A stretch of DNA of 64,000 bases from an uncultured Sutterella sp. (GTDB taxonomy: Bacteria; Pseudomonadota; Gammaproteobacteria; Burkholderiales; Burkholderiaceae_F): positions 1 through 64,000 of the forward strand of contig CAAGAT010000003.1 in assembly GCA_900767875.1 (NCBI GenBank), written 5' to 3'. The notes under the pieces are model-generated. The model saw only the letters and a program-made list of their open reading frames with translations, did no database searches and was not told the DNA's origin. Each line of letters opens with the position of its first letter. The first letter of the stretch is position 1. A program made the translations under genes and the position numbers. This document shows positions 8,094 to 16,748 of this stretch, one piece after another.

Positions 8094-9197
8094 ATGACTC
8101 AGCTTGACGTGCAGGCCCTCTGGAAGGAGCTGCACCAAATGCCCGAACTCGGGCTGAAGGAATTCAAGACAAGCGCCTACCTGGCCGATGCCCTCGAAAA
8201 GCTCGGCTACGAGGTGACCCGTGGCGTGGGCGGCACCGGTGTGATCGGCATCAAACGCGGCACCGAGCCCGGTCCCGTGCTGATGCTGCGCGCCGACATG
8301 GATGCGCTGCCCTTTAAGAACGAAGACGGTTCGATTTCCTGCGTGCATGCCTGCGGGCACGACGCGCACTGCGCCATGGTTCTGACGACGGCCGCCGCGC
8401 TCGTCGACAAGGTGCGCCGCGGCACCCTCAAGATTTTGTTCCAGCCCGCCGAAGAGACCCAGGAAGGGGCTCTGTCGGTGATCAAGGCCGGCGCCATCGA
8501 TGACGTGGACATCGCTCTGGGGCTGCACGTGCGTCCGATCCAGGACATCCCGACGGGCACGGTCTGTGCGGCGGTGCGCCACACGGCGAGCACCTTTGTG
8601 CGCATCGACATCGAAGGGCGCACGGCCCACGCCTCGCGCCCGCATCTGGGGGTGAACTGCGCCGAAGCCGCGGCCCTCATTACCAACGCGATCTGCGCGA
8701 TCAAGCTCAATCCCGCGGCCGTGTGGTCCTGCAAGGTCACGGGCATTCACGCCGCGGCGGCCGCCACCAACATCATCCCGAGCCAGGGTGAGGTGCATCT
8801 GGACGTGCGCGCGCAGACCAACGAGCTGATGGACGAGCTGCTGGCCAAGATCAAGACGGCGGCCGAGTGCGCCGCCGCAAGCATCGGCGCCACGGCCCGC
8901 ATTTCGCTGCCCGGCGCGGTCATTCCCGCGGCCGTCTACGACGAGGATCTGGTGCAGGAAGTGGCCGATACGATCGTTGAAGTGCTCGGCAAGGACAAGT
9001 TCGCCAAGGACTGCGGCGGCGGCGGTGAGGACTTCCACCACTTCAAGAAGACCCGTCCGCACATCAAGGCGGCCTACTTCGGGGTGGGCGCGGGCTGCAC
9101 GCCGGGCCTGCACGCGCGCAACATGACCTTCGATCCCGAGCAGCTCATCAACGGCGTCAAGGTGATGACCGCGATGGCGCTCAAGAAGATCGGCTAA
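8094..9197 (+). CDS. M20 family metallo-amidohydrolase (hippurate/N-acyl amino acid type)
   Basis: Cytosolic protein of 367 residues of the M20D amidohydrolase group. Metal-site motifs are RADMDALP, HACGHDAH and QPAEET. A dimerisation domain with the GRTAHASRPHLGVN segment and a C-terminal GGGEDF motif follow. The family hydrolyses amide bonds of N-acyl amino acids such as hippurate, indole-acetyl or p-aminobenzoyl-glutamate conjugates. Start ATG 8094 follows TAGGAG. Divergence from the YjiH/YjiG membrane pair suggests an import-and-cleave module. Exact substrate unknown. Confidence 0.88.
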   Translation: MTQLDVQALWKELHQMPELGLKEFKTSAYLADALEKLGYEVTRGVGGTGVIGIKRGTEPGPVLMLRADMDALPFKNEDGSISCVHACGHDAHCAMVLTTAAALVDKVRRGTLKILFQPAEETQEGALSVIKAGAIDDVDIALGLHVRPIQDIPTGTVCAAVRHTASTFVRIDIEGRTAHASRPHLGVNCAEAAALITNAICAIKLNPAAVWSCKVTGIHAAAAATNIIPSQGEVHLDVRAQTNELMDELLAKIKTAAECAAASIGATARISLPGAVIPAAVYDEDLVQEVADTIVEVLGKDKFAKDCGGGGEDFHHFKKTRPHIKAAYFGVGAGCTPGLHARNMTFDPEQLINGVKVMTAMALKKIG

Positions 9198-9217
9198 GCT
9201 CCGCACACAGGCAACGA

Positions 9218-9241
9218 AACGGCCGCCCGAGGGCGGCCGTT
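9218..9241. terminator. Convergent hairpin between amidohydrolase and gltX
   Basis: AACGGCCGCCC and GGGCGGCCGTT form a near-perfect stem between two convergent genes. The T-tract is short, so termination strength is uncertain. Confidence 0.5.
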
Positions 9242-9266
9242 GCATTGTCGGGAGAAGCGCGGACGC

Positions 9267-10670
9267 TTAGGCGGCCAGCGCGATGCCCGAGGCGATGCGC
9301 TTGAGCACTTCTTCCTTACCGAAGAGTTCGAGCGTCTTGTCGATCTGCGGAACCTTGTCGGCGCCGCACACCAACACGCGCAGCGGGGTGGCCACGGGGC
9401 CCATCTTGATGCCCTGCGTTTCCATCACGTGCTTGATGACGCCGTAGATTTCGGGCGCCGTAAAGCTCTCGAGCGCTTGGATGCCCTCGACGAAGGCTTC
9501 GAGCGCCTTGCGGTTTTCGGGCGTGAGCACCTCACGGGCGGCTTCGGCCGTCTGGTTGACGGGCGTGTAGAAGAACAGGGCCTGATCGGCGAGCAGCTCG
9601 AGCGTGGCGGCGCGGCTCTTCAACAGGCCGCAGACGCCGGCCAGATCCGGACCGTCTTCGACCTTGCCGCCGCGCTTTTCGATGCGCGGCTTGACGAGCT
9701 CGGCCAGACGCGCGTCGTCGGCTTCCTTCATGTACTGCGCGTTGAGCCACTCGAACTTCTTGAAGTCGATGCGGGCCGCGGCTTTGGAGACGCCGCGCAG
9801 CTCGAAGACTTCCGCGAGTTCCTCACGCGTGAACTTTTCCATGTTGCCGTGGCCCCAGCCCAGGCGAGCCAGGTAGTTGAACACGGCTTCGGGCAAGAAG
9901 CCGCGCGCTTCGTATTCCATGACGGACACGGAGCCGTGGCGCTTGGACAGTTTCTGACCGTCGGGACCGTTGATCAGGGGCAGGTGCGCAAACACGGGCA
10001 CTTCCGCGCCGAGGGCCTTGTACAGGTTGATCTGGCGCGGGGTGTTGTTGATGTGGTCGGCGCCGCGGATGACGTGGCTCACCTTCATATCCCAGTCGTC
10101 CACAACCACGGCGAAGTTGTAGGTGGGGATGCCGTCGCGCATGATGATCAGATCGTCGAGTTCCTTGTTGGCGATCGTGATCGTGCCGTACACGGCGTCG
10201 TCCCAGGTCACTTCGCCGTCATCGGGGTTGCGGAAGCGGATGACGGGCTTGACGCCTTCGGGAATGGGCTTGCCCTGGCAGTTTTCGGGACGCCAGCGGC
10301 CGTCGTAACGCGGCTTGAGGCCGGCGGCGCGCTGCGCCTCGCGCATGGCGTCGAGCTCTTCGGGGGTGGCGTAGCACTTGTAGGCCAGACCCTTGGCCAT
10401 CAGCTCGTCGACGACTTCGCGGTAGCGATCGAGGCGATCCATCTGATAGATGGGACCCTCGTCGTAGTCGAGGTTGAGCCACTTCATCGAATCGAGAATC
10501 ACCTGCGTGGCCTCGTCCGTGGAGCGCTTCTGGTCGGTGTCTTCAATGCGAAGCAGGAACTTGCCGCCGAAGTGGCGGGCGACGGCCCAGCAGTAAATGG
10601 CGGTACGGGCGGTGCCAAGGTGCATCATGCCTGTGGGAGACGGGGCGATGCGGGTACGAATTTCTTTCAT
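9267..10670 (-). CDS. gltX: Glutamyl-tRNA synthetase
   Basis: Class I aminoacyl-tRNA synthetase of 467 residues that charges tRNA-Glu. The HIGH-type motif is PSPTGMMHLGTAR near the N-terminus, and the KMSKS-type motif is KLSKRHG. Length agrees with bacterial GluRS, and the Rossmann and anticodon-binding domains are complete. I start at MKEIRTRIAPSPTG (10670), the canonical N-terminus, not at the longer upstream frame. It is encoded convergently to the amidohydrolase. Confidence 0.97.
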   Translation of the reverse strand: MKEIRTRIAPSPTGMMHLGTARTAIYCWAVARHFGGKFLLRIEDTDQKRSTDEATQVILDSMKWLNLDYDEGPIYQMDRLDRYREVVDELMAKGLAYKCYATPEELDAMREAQRAAGLKPRYDGRWRPENCQGKPIPEGVKPVIRFRNPDDGEVTWDDAVYGTITIANKELDDLIIMRDGIPTYNFAVVVDDWDMKVSHVIRGADHINNTPRQINLYKALGAEVPVFAHLPLINGPDGQKLSKRHGSVSVMEYEARGFLPEAVFNYLARLGWGHGNMEKFTREELAEVFELRGVSKAAARIDFKKFEWLNAQYMKEADDARLAELVKPRIEKRGGKVEDGPDLAGVCGLLKSRAATLELLADQALFFYTPVNQTAEAAREVLTPENRKALEAFVEGIQALESFTAPEIYGVIKHVMETQGIKMGPVATPLRVLVCGADKVPQIDKTLELFGKEEVLKRIASGIALAA

Positions 10671-10810
10671 TTTCTTCGATAAATCAAAGTGTTGCGCGTC
10701 GGCCGGAGGGCTCGAGCGAGCGGCCGTGCGCACGAAAAAAGCGTCGGTCGACAAGAATTCGTAATTTTAGCCCACCGCGAAAAACACTGCCCAAACGCTC
10801 TCAAACACGA

Positions 10811-10844
10811 AAAAGCCGCCCGGCTGATGCAGACGGACGGCTTG
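10811..10844 (-). terminator. Terminator after the MetQ-like gene
   Basis: On the minus strand AAGCCGTCCG and CGGGCGGCTT form a stem followed by T residues, 24 nt after the stop codon. Confidence 0.75.
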
Positions 10845-10867
10845 GGATCAAAAGCGCAACGAGGCGG

Positions 10868-11644
10868 TTAGAAAACCGGCACCACGCCGCCCTTGTAGTT
10901 CGTGTTCATGAAGTCCTTGACCTTGGGGCTCGTCAGAGCCTTGAGAAGGGCCTGCACGGCGGGGGACTTTTCATCGCCGATGCGCGTGGCCAGAACCACG
11001 GCGTAGGGACTGTCCTTGTTTTCCAGGTAGATCGAGTCCTTGACGGGGTTCAGGCCCACGCCGAGGGCGTAGTTGGAGTTGACGACGGCCACGTCGACGT
11101 CATCGAGCGTGCGCGGCACCTGAGCGGCTTCGACTTCGGTAAAGCGCAGACGCTTGGGATTGTCGGCGATGTCCAGGGGGGTGGCGGTGGCGCCCGCGCC
11201 GTCCTTGAGCTTAATCAGGCCCGCCGACTGCAGCAGCAGCAGGGCGCGGCCGCCGTTGGCCGGGTCGTTGGGAATTGAGATGCGGGCGCCCTTTTGCAGG
11301 TCGTTGAGCGACTTGACGCGCTTGGAGTAGGCGGCCATCGGCAGGATGTGAATCGGGGCCACGGAGGTGATCTTCAGGCCGCGGCTCTTGACGGCGTCGT
11401 CCAAAAAGGGCTTGTGCTGATAGTAGTTGGCGGTCACTTCGCCCGCGTCAAGCGCCATGTTGGGGCTGACGAAGTCGGAAAATTCCACGACCTTGAGCTC
11501 GTACCCCTGGGCCTTGAGATCCGGGGCGATCAGGCGCAGGATGTCGCCGTGCGGCACGGGGGTGGCGGCCACCGTCAGTTCGGCGGCCGAGGCGCCCGCG
11601 GCCAGAAGCGAAAGCAGCGCGGCGGTCAGAATGGTCTTTTTCAT
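10868..11644 (-). CDS. MetQ/NlpA-family substrate-binding protein (orphan)
   Basis: Periplasmic binding protein of 258 residues. A type I-looking signal peptide ends ASAAE with no lipobox, unlike classical MetQ lipoproteins. Family hallmarks are VAATPVPHGDILR, the YYQHKPFLD segment and VVNSNYALGVGLNP. MetQ proteins deliver D/L-methionine or related amino acids to MetNI. No metN or metI neighbour is present; the gene is flanked by gltX and purB, so it must work with a transporter encoded elsewhere or have another role. Confidence 0.88.
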   Translation of the reverse strand: MKKTILTAALLSLLAAGASAAELTVAATPVPHGDILRLIAPDLKAQGYELKVVEFSDFVSPNMALDAGEVTANYYQHKPFLDDAVKSRGLKITSVAPIHILPMAAYSKRVKSLNDLQKGARISIPNDPANGGRALLLLQSAGLIKLKDGAGATATPLDIADNPKRLRFTEVEAAQVPRTLDDVDVAVVNSNYALGVGLNPVKDSIYLENKDSPYAVVLATRIGDEKSPAVQALLKALTSPKVKDFMNTNYKGGVVPVF

Positions 11645-11787
11645 GTGTGTTCTCCCTGATAATCCTTGCCGGTCGTTTCGCCGGCGTGTCCGCACACTAT
11701 ACCGTGACGTGGCGCCCCTGTAATTGAGGAAGATTGCCGATGCCGTCACTTTTTGCGTTGTTGCTTGCGGTATTACCGATAGGGCCC

Positions 11788-11828
11788 AAAAAGAACGACG
11801 CGGCTTTCGGGAGGAAAAACCGCGTCGT
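11788..11828 (-). terminator. Terminator after purB
   Basis: Stem ACGACGCGG/CCGCGTCGT with the minus-strand T-tract at 11788-11792, about 50 nt downstream of the purB stop. Confidence 0.65.
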
Positions 11829-11875
11829 CGGCGTCACAAGACAGACGCTAAAGCCTGAGGCGCTTATAGGGCCGA

Positions 11876-13246
11876 TCAGCAGCGCTTGGCGAGCTCTTCG
11901 GCCTTGCCCACGTAGGTGGCGGGCGTCAGTTCCATCAGGCGTTCCTTGGCGTCGGCCGGGATTTCGAGCGTTTCGATGAATTCGCGCATGATCTGCTCGT
12001 TCATGTGGCCCTTGCCGCGGGTGAGCGCCTTGAGCTTTTCGTAGGGCTGCGGCACTCCGTAGCGGCGCATCACGGTCTGCACGGCTTCGGCGAGCACTTC
12101 CCAGGCGCGGTTGATGTCGTCGGCCACGACCTGCTCGTTGAGTTCGAGCTTACCAAGGCCTCGCTCGAGGGCGGCGTACGCCACAAACGAGTAGCCGAAG
12201 GCCACGCCCAGATTGCGCAGCACGGTCGAGTCGGTGAGGTCGCGCTGCCAGCGGCTGATCGGCAGCTTGCCCGCGAGGTGACCGAACAGGGCATTGGCGA
12301 TGCCCAGGTTGCCTTCGGAGTTTTCAAAGTCGATCGGGTTGACCTTGTGCGGCATCGTGGAGCTGCCCACTTCGCCTTCCTTGAGCTTTTGCTTGAAAAA
12401 GCCCATGGAGATGTAGCCCCAGACGTCGCGGTCAAAGTCGATGAGCACCGTGTTGGCGCGTTCGATCTCGTGGAAGAGCTCGGCCATGTAGTCGTGCGGC
12501 TCGATCTGGATCGTGTGGGTGTTGAAGTTCACGCCCAGGCGCTCTTCGATGACGCGGCGGCTGTGCGCTTCCCAGTCGTAGTCCGGGTAGGCGATCAGGT
12601 GGGCGTTGAAGTTGCCCACGGCGCCGTTCATCTTGGCGTAGAACTTGACGTCTTCGATGGCCTGGATGATGCGGGTCAGACGCACGGCCACGTTGGCCAT
12701 TTCCTTGCCGACCGTCGTCGGGCTGGCGGTCTGGCCGTGGGTGCGCGAGAGCATCGGTACGGCGGCCCAGCGGTGCGCGAATTCACGGATGTGGTCGCGG
12801 ATGGCCGTGAGGCGCTCGACGAGGGCCTTGCGGCCGGCCGTGAGCATCAGGGCGTGGCTCGTGTTGTTGATGTCTTCGCTCGTGCAGGCAAAGTGCACGA
12901 ATTCGCTGGCCTTGGCGAGTTCGGCGTCGTGCGCCACCTGTTCCTTGATCCAGTATTCCACGGCCTTGACGTCGTGGTTGGTGCGCGCTTCGATCGTCTT
13001 GATGGCTTCGCAGTCGCTTTCCGTGAAGTTGTCGGCCAAACCGCGCAGGAAGGCCTTGCCGTGTTCGCTGATCGGCGCGAGTTCGGCAAAACCGGCTTCG
13101 GACAGGGCGATCAGCCATTCGACTTCGACGCGCACGCGCGCATTCATGAAGGCCGATTCGGAGAAGATGCCGCGAAGCGCTTCACACTGACGGGCATAGC
13201 GGCCGTCAAGGGGACTTAAGGCGGTAAGAGAGGAAAGAGTCTGCAT
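11876..13246 (-). CDS. purB: Adenylosuccinate lyase
   Basis: Enzyme of 456 residues of the aspartase/fumarase superfamily. It cleaves SAICAR and adenylosuccinate with release of fumarate in purine synthesis. It shows the N-terminal LSPLDGRYA motif, the HTSEDI-like ACTSEDINNTSHA region, SRTHGQTASPTT and the signature GSSTMPHKVNP. Start chosen at MQTLSSLTALSPLDGRYA. It is separate from the purC-E-K group further right. Confidence 0.96.
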   Translation of the reverse strand: MQTLSSLTALSPLDGRYARQCEALRGIFSESAFMNARVRVEVEWLIALSEAGFAELAPISEHGKAFLRGLADNFTESDCEAIKTIEARTNHDVKAVEYWIKEQVAHDAELAKASEFVHFACTSEDINNTSHALMLTAGRKALVERLTAIRDHIREFAHRWAAVPMLSRTHGQTASPTTVGKEMANVAVRLTRIIQAIEDVKFYAKMNGAVGNFNAHLIAYPDYDWEAHSRRVIEERLGVNFNTHTIQIEPHDYMAELFHEIERANTVLIDFDRDVWGYISMGFFKQKLKEGEVGSSTMPHKVNPIDFENSEGNLGIANALFGHLAGKLPISRWQRDLTDSTVLRNLGVAFGYSFVAYAALERGLGKLELNEQVVADDINRAWEVLAEAVQTVMRRYGVPQPYEKLKALTRGKGHMNEQIMREFIETLEIPADAKERLMELTPATYVGKAEELAKRC

Positions 13247-13367
13247 AGGTGCTCTGAAAGGAAAAGGGCGGGCTCGGAGTGGCTCGCCCGAGAGGTTTGC
13301 AATGAATCCCGCCATTTTAGCCTGTTGCGCCATGTCTCTGTTTTTCCAGCCCCCGAAGCGTTGCGCA

Positions 13368-13428
13368 GCGTAAAGCGCGCTTTACGCTGTCTTTACGCGG
13401 ATTTGCCTGCCCTTTACGCATCTTTGCG
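13368..13428 (+). promoter_or_regulatory. Phased TTTRC repeat array, probable response-regulator operator
   Basis: A perfect 20-bp palindrome (13368-13387) with arms GCGTAAAG and CTTTACGC is followed by direct repeats. TTT(A/G)C starts at 13381, 13392, 13402, 13413 and 13423, that is every 10-11 bp, so all lie on one helix face. Such tandem half-sites are typical of OmpR/PhoB/CpxR-type regulators, and CpxR boxes are GTAAA repeats. It sits about 115 bp before a Spy/CpxP-like gene, a common Cpx target class. Regulator identity is inferred. Confidence 0.6.
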
Positions 13429-13541
13429 GGGGTGGCACTTAAAGTTTTGCTCATGAAACGAGCGCGGTTCGACGAACCCGAAAGCACGGAAAAATCGGAC
13501 GGCGCACAGAGAACACAACCCCACCGTTAAGAGGAAGAAGC

Positions 13542-14162
13542 ATGAACACCAAGACCACGTTTGCCGTTGCCGCCTTCACCGCCATCGCCGCGATGGCCGG
13601 CACCGCCTTTGCCGCTACCGACGCGCCCGCCGCCCCGGCTTTCCCGTGTGAAGCCGCCATGACGGGCGCCTACGCCGAGCTCGCGCAGTCGATGCGCCTC
13701 ACGGGCCCGGCCAAGAGCGCCTTTGACAAGTACGTCAATGCCCGTGAAGCCATCGCCGCCAAGCACCACGCCCAGATGCTCAAGAACTACGCCCAGCGTC
13801 CCGCTTCGGCCGACGAGGCCATCAAGCTGCGTGCCGAACGCCTCAAGAGCCGCGCCGCGATGCTCGAAGAGGTCGCCGCCGCCCGCGCCACGCTCGAAAA
13901 GAGCCTGACGGCCGAGCAAAAGGAAATGCTCGACGCCTACGAACCGCGCTTTGGGATGGGCGCCGGCATGGGCCGCGGCATGGGGCCCTGCCACCACCGC
14001 GGTTATGGCCCCGGCTACGGCATGGGTCCGGGTTGTGCCGGTGGCCCGGGTTGCGTGTACGGCACGGGCACGCGCGGCGGTGACGGCTGGGGCTGGCACG
14101 GTCCGCGTCACGGCTACGGCATGGGGCAGGGCTACGGCTACGGTCCGGGCTGCCGCTGGTAA
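13542..14162 (+). CDS. Spy/CpxP-like periplasmic LTxxQ-type protein with Gly-rich tail
   Basis: Exported protein of 206 residues. The signal peptide ends AFAA. The central ~100 residues are a helical, charged domain with the LTAEQKEML motif, similar to Spy/CpxP (LTXXQ) chaperone or metal-stress proteins. The last ~70 residues are a low-complexity Gly/Met/Tyr/His tail (GYGPGYGMGPGC repeats) with several Cys and His, which may bind metal. Start ATG 13542 follows AAGAGGAAG. Upstream lies the phased repeat array, consistent with envelope-stress control. The family call rests mainly on the LTxxQ motif and architecture. Confidence 0.65.
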   Translation: MNTKTTFAVAAFTAIAAMAGTAFAATDAPAAPAFPCEAAMTGAYAELAQSMRLTGPAKSAFDKYVNAREAIAAKHHAQMLKNYAQRPASADEAIKLRAERLKSRAAMLEEVAAARATLEKSLTAEQKEMLDAYEPRFGMGAGMGRGMGPCHHRGYGPGYGMGPGCAGGPGCVYGTGTRGGDGWGWHGPRHGYGMGQGYGYGPGCRW

Positions 14163-14256
14163 GCCGCAAGTCGATAAAATCCTCGGGTAAGAGGATCAAC
14201 AATCGCCCGTACCTCTGGCACGCCCAAGCGTGTTCTCCGGGGGTGCGGTTTTTCTT

Positions 14257-15306
14257 ATGGATGCGTCCATGACCGACCGCTACGAGATGTCCAGCCTTTT
14301 TGACGACGAGCCGCCCGCGGCCGCGCCCGTGCAGGCCGCGCCCGCCGACGAAGAGCTCGCGCACATCGCGCAGAAAATGCCGCGCTGCGCGTATCTGGGC
14401 ACCTCAAGCTGGAATTTTCCGGGCTGGCGCGGCATCGTCTGGTCCCAGTCCTCGGGGCTGACGGATCTGGCCAGTCAGGGGCTGAGCGCCTACGCGCGCC
14501 ATCCGATTTTCCGCACCGTCGGCATCGACCGCGGCTTTTACAAGCCGTTGCCCAGCCGCCTGTATCACGCGTTCGCCGCGCAGGTGCCCGAGACCTTCCG
14601 TTTTCTCGTCAAGGCTCCGCAGAATGTGTGCGACGCCCATCATCGGGACCGCATGGGTCGCCCGACCGAGGCCAATCCCGATTACCTGAACGTGGAGCGG
14701 GCCCTGGACGAATTCGTGCACCCGGTGCTCGAGGGGCTGGGCAGCAAAGCCGGGGTGCTGGTCTTTGAAATGCCCGCCATTGCCCGCCGCTCCATTCCCG
14801 AGCCGCCCGAGCAGCACGCCGCCATTGCGGCGATGGCCGACTTTTTTGCCGAACTGCGATCGCGCATGCCCACGCAGTCGGTGACCCTGGCCACGGAAAT
14901 GCGCACGCGCACGCTGCTCACGCCCCGCTGGGTGCGGGAGATGTCCGCCGCGGGCGTGCGGCCGGTGATCGGGCTGCACCCGACGATGCCGAGCATCATG
15001 CGTCAGACCGACATGTTGCGGCTCTTTGATGCGCCCGGCGTCAAGCAAGGCGATTGGCAGGCCGCCGGCGACATCGTCATTCGCTGGTCGCTGGCCGAAG
15101 GGGGCACCTATGCGGGCCTTAAGCGCGACTGGGAGCCCTTTGACCGGCTGCAGCACGAAGACATCGTCACCCGCGAGGGGATCGTGTGGCTGCTCAAGCT
15201 GGCCGAGCGCTCGGGCGTTCGGGCCTTTGTGGTAGCCAACAACAAGGCCGAAGGGTGTGCGCCGCTCACCATGCGCGCCATCGCGCAGAGCCTGACGGGG
15301 CTCTGA
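14257..15306 (+). CDS. DUF72 (YecE-like) protein
   Basis: Protein of 349 residues with a TIM-barrel DUF72 domain: YLGTSSWNFPGWRG near the start, RFLVKAPQNVCDAHH in the middle and VVANNKAEGCAP near the end. All are conserved positions of the YecE family, whose function is not known. ATG 14257 is preferred over GTG 14230. It is convergent with the nitroreductase gene, with a gap of only 37 bp. Confidence 0.82.
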   Translation: MDASMTDRYEMSSLFDDEPPAAAPVQAAPADEELAHIAQKMPRCAYLGTSSWNFPGWRGIVWSQSSGLTDLASQGLSAYARHPIFRTVGIDRGFYKPLPSRLYHAFAAQVPETFRFLVKAPQNVCDAHHRDRMGRPTEANPDYLNVERALDEFVHPVLEGLGSKAGVLVFEMPAIARRSIPEPPEQHAAIAAMADFFAELRSRMPTQSVTLATEMRTRTLLTPRWVREMSAAGVRPVIGLHPTMPSIMRQTDMLRLFDAPGVKQGDWQAAGDIVIRWSLAEGGTYAGLKRDWEPFDRLQHEDIVTREGIVWLLKLAERSGVRAFVVANNKAEGCAPLTMRAIAQSLTGL

Positions 15307-15343
15307 CGGGAACACAGGGGCGGCACACGATGGTCAGTTGGGC

Positions 15344-15898
15344 TTATTCCCAGACGCCAAAGGGCGCCTCGCCCGTTTCTTCCTCATAGCTCACGCCTTC
15401 GACGGGCGTGCCCACCGTCAGCCACCCGAGCAGCTTCTCGCCGGGCGCCTTGCAAAAGGCCGCCTGCACGGTTTCATTGGCTAGCACCGAGCCCGACAGG
15501 GTGATGGCCCCGTAGCCGAGCGCCTTCAGTGCAAGCAGGAACTGCTCGAGGGCGGCACCCGCCGTCAGCAGACTTTCCGTGCGGTTGACGCCCACCGTGT
15601 CGTTGACGACGAAGGCCACGATCTGCGGCCCCTTGCGCGCTTTGCTTTTGGCCTTGGCTTGCGCGGTTTCGTCAAGCCCCGCGTCAACGGCGGCCTGCTT
15701 GAGAAGGCCGGCCAGGCGATCGCGCTTTTCTTCGGGCACGAGCACAAAGCGGCAGGGAAAGCCCACGCCGTGCACGGGGGCGCGCAGCGCCGTGCGGGCG
15801 CACAGCGTGAGTTCCTCGGCGCTCGGGGCCGGAAGGGTGAGGTACTTGGGTTTGAGCGAGCGGCGCGTCAGCAGCGCGTGAATGAGGTTCTGATCCAT
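15344..15898 (-). CDS. Nitroreductase family protein (YdjA-like)
   Basis: Small flavoprotein-type nitroreductase of 184 residues. The N-terminal LLTRRSLKPKYL is the phosphate-binding RRS segment of FMN-dependent nitroreductases, and ALKALGYGAITLSG is the later conserved motif. The length matches minimal YdjA-type enzymes. It is the last gene of the leftward pur-tsaC-murI run, 36 nt after murI. Physiological substrate unknown. Confidence 0.85.
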   Translation of the reverse strand: MDQNLIHALLTRRSLKPKYLTLPAPSAEELTLCARTALRAPVHGVGFPCRFVLVPEEKRDRLAGLLKQAAVDAGLDETAQAKAKSKARKGPQIVAFVVNDTVGVNRTESLLTAGAALEQFLLALKALGYGAITLSGSVLANETVQAAFCKAPGEKLLGWLTVGTPVEGVSYEEETGEAPFGVWE

Positions 15899-15934
15899 GA
15901 TGCGAAGCGGCGGGCCAAGCCGCGCCGCCGAAAG

Positions 15935-16735
15935 TTAAACATTGAGTTCTTCAATGTTAAGCGCATCGGGCTCGAGAAGCACAAGGGTGGGGGCGTGTTT
16001 TGCGGCGCCGGCCACAAAATAGCGGCAGACGGGGTGAGGAGTGTCGGCCCCGGCGCCCAAAAGCCCGAGGTCGGCCAGACGGCGGCGCGTCACGAGCGCC
16101 ACGGGGTGGCCGGGCTCGAGCAATTCGAGCGCGTCCCCCGTCAGTTGTCGGATCGCCTCGGACAAAAACGGATAGTGGGTGCAGCCCAGAACGAGCTTGT
16201 CGGCACCGGCCTGCAGAATCGGATCGAGGTAGCGGTCCAGAAGCGCAAAGGTTTCTCGGCTTTGAAAGTCGCCGCGCTCGACGCACTCCATCAGGCCGGG
16301 AGCGGCCACGCTGACGACCTTGACGCCCTGGGCGAAACGGCGCACGAGCGAGTGATAGCGCTCGCTTTCGATGGTGCGCCGCGTGGCCAGTACGCCGATC
16401 ACGCCCGTGCGGGTGAGGGCGGCGGCCGGTTTGACGGCCGGCTCAATGCCGACGATCGGCAGGGAAAATTCCCGGCGCACCGTATCGGCTGCGGCGGCCG
16501 TGGCCGTGTTGCAGGCCAGCACCACCGCCTTGGCGCCGTGCTCGATGAGAAAGCGAATGATCGTGCGGGTGCGATCGACGACATACGTCTCGGACTTGTC
16601 GCCCCAGGGCGCGTGCGCGCAGTCGGCCGCGTAAAGAAAACGCTCGTGGGGCAGTTCGCTCTTGAGGGCCTTGAGAACCGACAGTCCCCCCAGGCCCGAG
16701 TCCAGAACGCCGATCGGATTGCTTGCCGAGTGCAT
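15935..16735 (-). CDS. murI: Glutamate racemase
   Basis: Cofactor-independent racemase of 266 residues making D-glutamate for peptidoglycan. It contains GVLDSGLGGLSVL, ACNTATAAA with the first catalytic Cys, and VLGCTHYPFL with the second catalytic Cys. Start MHSASNPIGVLDSG is chosen because the longer frame is the shadow of the upstream gene's end. It lies 13 nt after tsaC, so co-transcription is likely. Confidence 0.95.
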   Translation of the reverse strand: MHSASNPIGVLDSGLGGLSVLKALKSELPHERFLYAADCAHAPWGDKSETYVVDRTRTIIRFLIEHGAKAVVLACNTATAAAADTVRREFSLPIVGIEPAVKPAAALTRTGVIGVLATRRTIESERYHSLVRRFAQGVKVVSVAAPGLMECVERGDFQSRETFALLDRYLDPILQAGADKLVLGCTHYPFLSEAIRQLTGDALELLEPGHPVALVTRRRLADLGLLGAGADTPHPVCRYFVAGAAKHAPTLVLLEPDALNIEELNV

Positions 16736-16748
16736 GGCCGGCAAGCTC

